From an uncultured Blautia sp. (lineage in GTDB: Bacteria; Bacillota; Clostridia; Lachnospirales; Lachnospiraceae), in assembly GCA_934437695.1 (NCBI GenBank), contig CAKSAW010000048.1, forward strand, positions 1-8,853: a stretch of 8,853 nucleotides of DNA, given 5' to 3'. Below are positions 1 through 6,339 of the stretch, one piece after another; the first letter of the stretch is position 1, and every line of letters starts with the position of its first letter. The notes below the pieces were generated by a model. That model saw nothing but the letters and a program-made list of their open reading frames with translations. It ran no database searches and had not been told where the DNA came from. A program made the translations under genes and the position numbers.

Positions 1-1456
1 TGGCATTCTTTGAGATAATCCCCAGCGTATCTCTGAGAAGATCATCACAGATATAAGTAAGATATTCCTGGATCTGAGCATCTTCATCTTTTACAGCCGG
101 TGGATTTTCATCTGTCAGCCTCTTAGTTATTGTATCAAAAACCTGTTGCTGCTTTTGCTGAAATTTGGCATATAAATTTTTTTCTGTATCAGAAGCCTCT
201 GCATCACTGAATTTACTGATATCAATGACACTGTTTGCTACCAACGCATTATATACATCATATATAGGTATTTTGATCTGAGCAGCATCATTAACACTGA
301 AATCATATGTCTTAACTGCTTCTATCTTGGATAAAAGAATACCGGCAACCCGCTGTTTCAGGATCTGATAGATTGCAGACTGCCAGCTGCTGTCTATTGT
401 AAGATAAGTATCATTGCCTGCAATAGGCTCAACTCTTGTATTCTCATCAATCTTAAGTACCTTTCCCAGGTTATCGACTGTGACAGTTTCCTCTCCATCT
501 GTTCCCTGCAGAGAAGTTTCCATATATTTCTCAATGCCAGTCTTACCGATGATCGCATCATTTGAATAATTCGGATTTTTCTTCCGCAATTCCTCGAGTT
601 CTTCAGAAGAGGCCTGTCCTGTATATCCAAGGATCGGTCCCATACTTACATCATCAATATATTTTCTGATAGAATCCTCTACAATATCAATTCCCTGAAG
701 ATCAGACTGATTTTCCCTGATAGCCGCTACAGATTTCTCACTTACATTCGAAGCTATTGTAACAGCCATATACTTCTTAAAGCTGTTAGTGCTCAATGCA
801 TATCGGATTTTTGCAAGCTCAAGGATATCCTGCTTTGACAGTGTTTCCGGCAGTCCATGAGATTCCAGTTCTTCTTTTGTATAGGCATTATCTCCATAAA
901 GAACAATGGAAAATCCCTTATTGCCACTCAGAAACTCAATCATCTTATCAGCAGTAGCATTTTTCTGTTCCTTTGTCAGGTTATCGATCAGTGCTTGACC
1001 ATAAATGTCTGCACGGAAACGATTCAGTGTAAATCCTTCATCAACATCAAACACATAATTTCCGTTTTCATCTACGATAATATGAAAGCTGGTACTTATG
1101 GAGTCTCCGTTAGACTCAAGGATCTTAAGAACCCTATAAGCGACCCCATTCAGTGTGAGATTTTTTTCTCTGGTGGAATCATAAGTTCCATTATCCTCAA
1201 AAGTCACAGAATAAGCCAGCACATTTGTTGCCAGTTCTTCACCGTTTCTGTCATATATATTGCCACGTGTACTTTTGATCACTCGTTTCTTTGTTGTTCT
1301 TGATTCAAATTTACTGATATAGGCTTCTCCCTGGATGATCTGCAGTTCAAAAAGCTGTCTTACCAAAGCGGTAGACATAAAAACAAAAACAAGCACCAGT
1401 ACCGTCGTACGTTTTATTCGTATTTTTTTAAAAAATCTTTTTATTTTAGTACCCAA
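1..1456 (-). CDS. mrdA: Penicillin-binding protein 2, elongation-specific class B transpeptidase (5' part; runs off the left edge)
   Basis: A continuous minus-strand frame gives about 485 codons and stays open to position 1, so the C-terminal part is outside the window. Seen in order (numbered from the TTG): a basic N-terminus (KRFFKKIRIKR), one membrane segment (VLVLVFVFMSTALV, about 18-31), the class B PBP signature RQLFELQIIQGE, then STRGNIYDRNGEELATN of the N-terminal pedestal. Further on come ILELAKIRYALSTNSFKKY, the linker-domain GPILGYTGQASSEELEEL, GKTGIEKYMETSLQGTDGEE, and LTID with its Asp at about 355. After LTID the usual strand leading to the catalytic Ser is not seen. About 130 charged residues (including KFQQKQQQ) follow with no SxxK, so the active site must lie beyond the window. 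The family cross-links lateral-wall peptidoglycan with RodA and MreBCD. There is no good ATG ahead of the membrane segment. The first in-frame start-like codon after a stop (1465-1463) is TTG at 1456, with a weak AAGTGAG 5 nt upstream, overlapping mreD by 16 nt. The ATG at 1378 would cut off the anchor. Confidence 0.9.
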   Translation of the reverse strand, partial: MGTKIKRFFKKIRIKRTTVLVLVFVFMSTALVRQLFELQIIQGEAYISKFESRTTKKRVIKSTRGNIYDRNGEELATNVLAYSVTFEDNGTYDSTREKNLTLNGVAYRVLKILESNGDSISTSFHIIVDENGNYVFDVDEGFTLNRFRADIYGQALIDNLTKEQKNATADKMIEFLSGNKGFSIVLYGDNAYTKEELESHGLPETLSKQDILELAKIRYALSTNSFKKYMAVTIASNVSEKSVAAIRENQSDLQGIDIVEDSIRKYIDDVSMGPILGYTGQASSEELEELRKKNPNYSNDAIIGKTGIEKYMETSLQGTDGEETVTVDNLGKVLKIDENTRVEPIAGNDTYLTIDSSWQSAIYQILKQRVAGILLSKIEAVKTYDFSVNDAAQIKIPIYDVYNALVANSVIDISKFSDAEASDTEKNLYAKFQQKQQQVFDTITKRLTDENPPAVKDEDAQIQEYLTYICDDLLRDTLGIISKNA

Positions 1457-1971
1457 ATAGACTCACTTTCTTTCCTTGCTGGATTATTCATGAAACGATA
1501 ATTGATATAATGAAATCCCCGGTAGACGATCAGCGTAAGGATCACTGTATAAAAAATTTCAGGCAAAATGATCCTGTATAAATAAGTTCCCAGCCCCAGA
1601 CGTCCGCGAAGCAGAAACTGCAATGCATACACGGAAAGTCCATACAGTAAGTCTCCAATACCTGCAAGCATTACCGGAACTTTTATATCATCATCGTAAC
1701 AGATCCTGTGTGCATATCCGCTCAGGAATCCAATATACATATAGATCAGGGCATAAAACCCAAACACAGATCCATAAAACATATCTACTAAAAGCCCACA
1801 GAAAAATCCGGTCCACATACCGCTTTTTCTGCCTCGCATCAGTCCCATTGATACACAGAGGATCAGAATCAGATTCGGTGTGATAGAACCAATAGATATT
1901 ATATGAAGAACTGTGCACTGGAACAGAAAGCTTATGAGGATCATAAAAAATAATGTTATTTTACTTTTCAT
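1441..1971 (-). CDS. mreD: Rod shape-determining protein MreD
   Basis: A 176-residue, very hydrophobic protein with several predicted membrane segments: FFMILISFLFQCTVLHIISI near the N-terminus, LILILCVSMGLM, GFFCGLLVDMFYGSVFGFYA, YIGFLSGYA, VMLAGIGDLLYGLSVYALQF and EIFYTVILTLIVY. Length, the GLLVDMFYG-type motif and position directly after mreC fit the MreD family, an integral membrane elongasome component that works with MreC. The frame is open from an ATG at 2007, but the ATG at 1971 has a perfect AGGAGG at 1986-1981 with a 9-nt spacer. It also makes the classical stop/start overlap with mreC (ATGAAAAGTAA, 11 nt), so I take 1971. The upstream extension would add an Arg-rich stretch read through the mreC 3' end. 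Translation is probably coupled to mreC. MreD diverges quickly in sequence, so the call rests on topology and context as much as on motifs. Confidence 0.9.
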   Translation of the reverse strand: MKSKITLFFMILISFLFQCTVLHIISIGSITPNLILILCVSMGLMRGRKSGMWTGFFCGLLVDMFYGSVFGFYALIYMYIGFLSGYAHRICYDDDIKVPVMLAGIGDLLYGLSVYALQFLLRGRLGLGTYLYRIILPEIFYTVILTLIVYRGFHYINYRFMNNPARKESESIWVLK

Positions 1972-2872
1972 CCGCAGTCGCCTCCTGAATCGGCTGAACA
2001 CTGTCATCCACTGAATCCTGTTTGTTCACTGTAATCACAAGTACATTCTTCAGATGCTGAAAATCCACAGGAGTGACAATTGTACCTGTCTTTGTCAGAT
2101 TATTGCTGTCCTGTTCGATTTCACTGACATATCCGATAAACAATCCTTCTACATACTTTTCACTGATATTTGAAGTTACAATACGTTCCCCTACAGTTAC
2201 TTTATTGTTTTGATCATATAACTGGCTGAAGCTCAACTTTCCCTCGTCAATAAGTTCCAGATCACCCTCCACCACACAGTTATCCTGTGTGCTGACAGTC
2301 ATTGCACTGACATTACTGCTGTCGTCAATAATAGATCTTACAGTTGCCCAGTGAGTTCCTACTTCTGTCACGATTCCCACCAGTCCTTTATCTGCAAGTA
2401 CATTATTATCCACACGGATCCCGTCTGCTGAACCGCGATTGATCATGAACGTATCATACCAGTTTCCTGGATCCTTGGAAATGATCTCTGCAGCAATCTT
2501 TGGATACTCTGTATATTGCTGATCAAGGTTATACATTTGCTGTAATCTTACATATTCCGTCTGATCCTGGATCAGTTTATTATTCTGCTCTGTAAGACTG
2601 TCTATCTCTGCCTTTAAATTTTCATTTTCACTCAGGATTTCTTCTTTGTCACGCATACGGTCCTGCATTCCTTTCAGAACGGAACTGATTTTATTAATAC
2701 TGTTCTCAAATGGAACGATCAGTATTCCTGCAGCATCCTGCAGCGGTGCAGTTGTAACACCTGATGCAAATGTAGCAGCAATACAGCTGACACAGAAAAT
2801 CGTCATAACGGCCAGAAGATGTTTACTTTTTAATTTAATCTTAAAATGTACTTTCTTTTTCAGGTTTTTCAT
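1961..2872 (-). CDS. mreC: Rod shape-determining protein MreC
   Basis: A 303-residue type II membrane protein. Seen: a strongly basic cytoplasmic N-terminus (MKNLKKKVHFKIKLKSKH), one membrane segment at about 19-38 (LLAVMTIFCVSCIAATFASG), then a heptad-rich helical region at about 60-115 (ILSENENLKAEIDSL and following) that should form the dimerising coiled coil. The MreC beta-domain follows, with AEIISKDPGNWYDTFMINRG at about 128-147 and GLVGIVTEVG at about 163-172. The last 20 residues are acidic and probably flexible. MreC is the extracytoplasmic scaffold that links MreB filaments and MreD to PBP2 and activates it. The frame is open to an ATG at 2923 inside mreB. The ATG at 2872 has AGGGG 7 nt upstream, begins the typical basic N-terminus, and leaves a 17-nt gap after the mreB stop, so it is chosen. 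The length is usual for Firmicutes MreC. Confidence 0.95.
   Translation of the reverse strand: MKNLKKKVHFKIKLKSKHLLAVMTIFCVSCIAATFASGVTTAPLQDAAGILIVPFENSINKISSVLKGMQDRMRDKEEILSENENLKAEIDSLTEQNNKLIQDQTEYVRLQQMYNLDQQYTEYPKIAAEIISKDPGNWYDTFMINRGSADGIRVDNNVLADKGLVGIVTEVGTHWATVRSIIDDSSNVSAMTVSTQDNCVVEGDLELIDEGKLSFSQLYDQNNKVTVGERIVTSNISEKYVEGLFIGYVSEIEQDSNNLTKTGTIVTPVDFQHLKNVLVITVNKQDSVDDSVQPIQEATADEK
1981..1986 (-). promoter_or_regulatory. Shine-Dalgarno site deciding the mreD start
   Basis: A perfect AGGAGG on the minus strand lies inside the last codons of mreC, 9 nt before the ATG at 1971. The alternative in-frame ATG at 2007 has no comparable site, which is why the shorter MreD is preferred. 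Confidence 0.75.
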
Positions 2873-2879
2873 TGATGCA

Positions 2880-2884
2880 CCCCT
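2880..2884 (-). promoter_or_regulatory. Shine-Dalgarno site deciding the mreC start
   Basis: AGGGG on the minus strand sits in the 17-nt gap between the mreB stop and the ATG at 2872, 7 nt before that ATG. It supports the internal Met over the upstream in-frame ATG at 2923, which lies inside the mreB coding sequence. Confidence 0.65.
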
Positions 2885-2889
2885 AAAAA

Positions 2890-3903
2890 TTATAGTTTTC
2901 TCTGCGTAACCGGTACTGCCCATTTACGCAGTTCTTTATCTCTGATTATTTTTTCAAGGCCTGTAACTGCCGAAGTTTCATATAATTCCGACAGATTAAA
3001 GGTAAAGCCTGTATAACTGGCAAGATATTTGTCAATATAAGGTAGCCTGGTACTTCCTCCGGTTATGTAGATTCCCTGTTTTGCAATATGATAAGAAATC
3101 TGAGGAGGAATTCGTTCCAAAAATGTTTTCATTTCTGCTGCGATCTCATTCAGGCAGTTTATTATCCCGTCATTTACTACATAGGATGAAATAATCTCTT
3201 CCCGCGGAAGCCCGGAAATACAGTCAATTCCAACTACTTTGCGCACTCCTTTTTTCTGATCACTGAGGCGCCCCATTACCATCTTAAGTCTTTTGGCAGT
3301 TCTTGTTCCGATCTGCAGATTATATCTTTTACGTATTTCACTGCAGACAGACTCATTGATTTGTCTGCCTCCCAGAGGTATCTTTTTACTGATAATAACC
3401 TTTCCACCAGTAATGATCGCCACTTCAGTACTCTGTGCACCGATATTTACAATCATGTTTCCCTCAGGATCTTCCAGATTTACTCCCATGGCAATTGCAT
3501 CTGCGATCGGAGCTTCCACCATAAATACACGGTTTTTCTTTAACCAGTGACCATTTGCCACATGAAAATATGCCCTCTTCTCAACAGCAGTCATATCCAG
3601 CGGAACTGTAAAATACATAACAGCACCAAATCCCAGAATATGATCGATCTTACGGATCATACTGTAAAGAACAATCTCCTGAAGTTCCAGATTTGCGATC
3701 ATACCAAATGTCATTGGCGATGTAACCGCTATATCTGTAGGGGATTTCTCAAACATCTCATATGCTTCATTTCCCATTGCAATGATCTTACGGCCTTTTG
3801 ATGCGATCATATTTTTCTCAATATATGTTTTGTTCCTAAAAAAAGAATAGACCTTTACGGAACTGCTCCCCAAATCTATTCCATATGTTTTCTCAAATAG
3901 CAT
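2890..3903 (-). CDS. mreB: Divergent MreB/Mrl-family actin-like rod shape-determining protein
   Basis: A 337-residue actin/Hsp70-fold protein of normal MreB length. Seen: phosphate-1 motif GIDLGSSSVKVYS (8-20), VEAPIADAIAMGV (129-141, matching the canonical EPMAAAIGAGL), a phosphate-2 stretch IVNIGAQSTEVAI (151-163), and the adenosine motif GIYITGGSTRLP (277-288). The C-terminus SAVTGLEKII resembles the usual GxG-K-L ending. MreB polymerises on the inner membrane face and guides lateral wall synthesis with MreC, MreD, RodA and PBP2. The oddity is phosphate-2: canonical MreB has DIGGGTTE, here NIGAQSTE, so the Asp is Asn and the glycine run is broken. From memory, other Lachnospiraceae homologues carry NIGAD-type variants, so this may be a lineage trait and not a loss. 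Start: ATG with AAGGGG 9 nt upstream, overlapping the radC stop region. It lies 10 nt after radC, in the same operon. Confidence 0.93.
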   Translation of the reverse strand: MLFEKTYGIDLGSSSVKVYSFFRNKTYIEKNMIASKGRKIIAMGNEAYEMFEKSPTDIAVTSPMTFGMIANLELQEIVLYSMIRKIDHILGFGAVMYFTVPLDMTAVEKRAYFHVANGHWLKKNRVFMVEAPIADAIAMGVNLEDPEGNMIVNIGAQSTEVAIITGGKVIISKKIPLGGRQINESVCSEIRKRYNLQIGTRTAKRLKMVMGRLSDQKKGVRKVVGIDCISGLPREEIISSYVVNDGIINCLNEIAAEMKTFLERIPPQISYHIAKQGIYITGGSTRLPYIDKYLASYTGFTFNLSELYETSAVTGLEKIIRDKELRKWAVPVTQRKL

Positions 3904-3913
3904 ATTCTGCCCC

Positions 3914-4633
3914 TTATTCTGTACATGTATTCCACAACCCCTCTTCTCTGAAACTGCAGTATCTCTGATCTCCGATCACAATATGATCCAGCAGATGTAT
4001 TCCCAGTAATTCTCCAGCCTGATAAATCCTGGCTGTAATCTGTATATCATCCGGACTTGGTGCAGGATCACCACTTGGATGATTATGGACCAGTATCACA
4101 CCGACCGCGTGGCGACGTAATGCTTCCATATAAATCTCTCTTGGTGTTACCAGCGAACCGGTTGCAGTCCCTCTGGTCAGTATTTTATCACCAAGAAAAT
4201 GCCCTTTTACATCAGACATCATACAGATCACAATCTCCTGCTCTTCATGACGAAGCTCTTCCATATAATAAGCCGCTATTGAGACCGGATCATTCATGAC
4301 CATCTGGGGTCTGGCAGCAGTTTTAGCGATCCGCTTAGAAAGCTCTCCAATACATTTGAGCTGAATTGCCTTTACCTGTCCAACACCATGTATCTTCATA
4401 AGATCCTGTACAGATACATGCATAAGTCCCATAAGACCAGGGTAAGAGGACATGTCCATAAATTTCAGGATTTCCTGGGCCAGTGCAAGAGAATTCTTAC
4501 CCTGCGTACCACTTCGCAGGATCACTGCCAACAGTTCACTGTCACTCAATGAGCCTTCGCCCTGTGTAAAACATTTCTCATATGGCCGCTGTTCCTCAGG
4601 AAGCTGTTTCATGATATTATTCGTATTATTCAT
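3914..4633 (-). CDS. radC: RadC family JAB1/MPN (JAMM) domain protein
   Basis: A 239-residue protein of standard RadC length. Seen: N-terminal LPEEQRPYEKC and SLSDSELLAVILRSGT (28-43), then a helix-hairpin-helix-like segment IHGVGQVKAIQL (81-92) typical of DNA-contacting proteins. The C-terminal MPN domain carries the zinc-binding JAMM signature H183-N-H185-P-S-G with S193 and D196 (HxH...SxxD), so the metal site looks intact. RadC was named for a DNA repair phenotype later reassigned, and its biochemical role remains unsettled. In Firmicutes it often precedes mreB, as here. It is the first gene after a probable terminator (about 4691-4718) and so probably starts the transcript for the mre genes. 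No strong Shine-Dalgarno is visible before either Met1 or Met8. Family proteins usually start near MK-LPE, so Met8 (ATG at 4612) is a possible alternative. Confidence 0.95.
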   Translation of the reverse strand: MNNTNNIMKQLPEEQRPYEKCFTQGEGSLSDSELLAVILRSGTQGKNSLALAQEILKFMDMSSYPGLMGLMHVSVQDLMKIHGVGQVKAIQLKCIGELSKRIAKTAARPQMVMNDPVSIAAYYMEELRHEEQEIVICMMSDVKGHFLGDKILTRGTATGSLVTPREIYMEALRRHAVGVILVHNHPSGDPAPSPDDIQITARIYQAGELLGIHLLDHIVIGDQRYCSFREEGLWNTCTE

Positions 4634-4690
4634 AAGTTTGCCGGGTGCTCTCTAAAGCCTTCAGGCAAATTGCAACTTATATATTAACAT

Positions 4691-4718
4691 AAAAGAGGAG
4701 AGATGTACACTCTCCTCT
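4691..4718 (-). terminator. Probable intrinsic terminator after the flavoprotein block
   Basis: On the minus strand a 9-bp perfect stem (AGAGGAGAG paired with CTCTCCTCT, 4718-4710 with 4702-4694) closes a 7-nt loop. It is followed by a short U-tract (TTT, then ATGTTAATAT), with an A-rich stretch on the other side (4723-4730). It begins 25 nt past the stop of the preceding gene. The U-tract is short, so efficiency is uncertain. The plus-strand reading also has a T-run after the stem, but no plus-strand gene lies nearby. This 110-nt gap (4634-4743) is the largest intergenic space in the window and separates two transcription units. Confidence 0.65.
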
Positions 4719-4743
4719 CTGATTTTTATGTGAACTTTACATG

Positions 4744-6339
4744 TTATCGTAAACTGTTCACCGCATATTTCCTGCAGACAGTCTCAGCAACTTTTATGCC
4801 ATCCATAGCTGCGCTGGTAATTCCGCCTGCATACCCTGCACCCTCACCGCATGGATAAATCCCCTCTATATTTGCTGTAAGTTCCTGATCCCGCACGATT
4901 CTTACCGGGGAGGAAGTGCGGCTTTCAATGCCACTGAGAAGTGCATCCTCTCTGTCAAATCCGGAAATTTTCTTTCCAAAAGCCTTTACTCCCTCTTCAA
5001 TGGAATCACCTACAGCTTTCGGCAGAACGGAGCGGACATTCGTCAGTACATATTCCCCCTTCATGCAGGGAGTAACTTCTCCCAATGCTTTGCTTACCTG
5101 ATCCTTGCAGAAATCCCCAAACAACTGGACAGGAATCCTGCCTTCCCCCAGTTCCCATGCCTTCCTTTCCAGATCACGCTGAAACTCCACACCTCCCAGC
5201 GCTCCTTTTTCCGGAAAATCCTCAGGTGTAACTGTTACGATCATGGCACTGTTTGCATTCCTGGAATCACGTGCCTGATAACTCATTCCGTTAACTGCAA
5301 GATGTCCCGGTTCAGAAGATGCATTGACCACATATCCGCCCGGACACATACAAAACGAATAAACACCTCTGCCGTTTTCACACTTATGTGTCACTTTATA
5401 GCTGGCAGCACCAAGCAGTTCATTTTCAGGCTCTCCATAAAGATCCATATTGATCATTTCCTGAGGATGCTCAATACGCAGTCCCACTGCAAATGATTTC
5501 GGTTCCATGTAAACACCGCGTTTTTCAAGCATCTTAAAGGTATCTCTTGCACTGTGTCCCGGAGCAAGCACACAGACTTCTGCCGGAATCTTTCTGTCAT
5601 TATTAATCTCAACTTCTTTTAATACATCATTTTCAAAAATAAGGTCTGTCATCCTGGAACGGAAGCAGAACTTTCCGCCCATATCTTCAATCTCATGCCG
5701 CATTCTCTCAACGATTCCAACCAGGACATCTGTTCCCAGATGAGGCTTCTGCTGATAAATAATCTCTTCAGGCGCGCCGGCAGCAACAAAACGCTTCAGA
5801 ACTTCATGATTACGTCCATAAGGATCCTTTACCAGAGTATTCAGCTTTCCATCGGAAAAAGTACCTGCGCCGCCTTCTCCAAACTGCACATTTGATTCCG
5901 GATCAAGAACTCCGTTCTTCCAGAAATTCTCCACTGTTTTCTGACGCTTATCTGCTTCTTCCCCTCTCTCAAGGATTATAGGACAATATCCTGCCTTTGC
6001 AAGATACCATCCACAGAAAAGTCCTGCAGGACCGCTTCCTACAATAACTGGAGGATGCGGCAGAGGTGTTTCGCCAGGAGAAGGAAACTCATATGCCTTT
6101 TCTTTTGTTAACATAATATTGTTATTGTTAACTCTCCTAACAATCTTCTGTTCATCCTTAATCTTTACATCTATTGTATACACAAAAATTTTGTCATTTT
6201 TATGTCTGCAGTCCAGAGATTGTTTTTTTATTTCATATGTAAAACTGTTTCCCGGATTCTTTAATGTTTTTGCAATCTTTTTCTCAAGCTGGATTTTTGT
6301 ATGTGTGATGGGAAGTTTAAGCTGTGAGATCCGAATCAT
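4744..6339 (-). CDS. FAD-dependent dehydrogenase / oxidoreductase, COG2509-type
   Basis: A 531-residue soluble flavoprotein. Seen: a separate N-terminal domain of about 90 residues (MIRISQLKLPITHT..., with FTYEIKKQSLDCR and FVYTIDVKI), then the dinucleotide-binding VIVGSGPAGLFCGWYLAKAG (98-117) and ILERG (122-126). The family-typical VQFGEGGAGTFSDGKL spans 151-166, and VLAPGHSARDTF marks the second FAD motif. Close to the end, GIYPCGEGAGYAGGITSAAMDG is the C-terminal FAD-contacting motif. The N-terminal domain plus these motifs match the COG2509 group of uncharacterised FAD-dependent proteins. The substrate is unknown and I do not assign one. Several Cys are present (FCMCPGG, PCMKG, PCGEG) but no clear iron-sulphur cluster motif. 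Its ATG overlaps the TGA of the upstream flavoprotein gene (ATGA, 4 nt), with AGGAGG 8 nt upstream, so the two are probably translationally coupled. It is the last gene before the probable terminator. Confidence 0.92.
   Translation of the reverse strand: MIRISQLKLPITHTKIQLEKKIAKTLKNPGNSFTYEIKKQSLDCRHKNDKIFVYTIDVKIKDEQKIVRRVNNNNIMLTKEKAYEFPSPGETPLPHPPVIVGSGPAGLFCGWYLAKAGYCPIILERGEEADKRQKTVENFWKNGVLDPESNVQFGEGGAGTFSDGKLNTLVKDPYGRNHEVLKRFVAAGAPEEIIYQQKPHLGTDVLVGIVERMRHEIEDMGGKFCFRSRMTDLIFENDVLKEVEINNDRKIPAEVCVLAPGHSARDTFKMLEKRGVYMEPKSFAVGLRIEHPQEMINMDLYGEPENELLGAASYKVTHKCENGRGVYSFCMCPGGYVVNASSEPGHLAVNGMSYQARDSRNANSAMIVTVTPEDFPEKGALGGVEFQRDLERKAWELGEGRIPVQLFGDFCKDQVSKALGEVTPCMKGEYVLTNVRSVLPKAVGDSIEEGVKAFGKKISGFDREDALLSGIESRTSSPVRIVRDQELTANIEGIYPCGEGAGYAGGITSAAMDGIKVAETVCRKYAVNSLR

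Noticed and set aside
394..630. A 78-codon minus-strand open frame within PBP2
   Set aside because: It lies in another frame of the same strand as the PBP2 coding sequence, which has continuous family motifs across the same bases.
857..1303. A 148-codon plus-strand open frame opposite PBP2
   Set aside because: It lies fully antisense to a frame with clear PBP2 motifs, has no ribosome site of note, and its Ser/Ile/Cys-rich translation resembles nothing recognisable.
1972..2007. N-terminal extension of MreD from the ATG at 2007
   Set aside because: It adds an Arg-rich stretch read through the mreC 3' end. The ATG at 1971 has a perfect AGGAGG and the standard overlap.
2873..2923. N-terminal extension of MreC from the ATG at 2923
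   Set aside because: The added residues are read through the mreB 3' end. The ATG at 2872 has its own ribosome site and gives a typical MreC N-terminus.
4660..4695. Possible sigma-A promoter (TATATA/TATAAG region) before radC on the minus strand
   Set aside because: No acceptable -35 box at 16-18 nt spacing; the AT-rich stretch alone is not enough to call a promoter.
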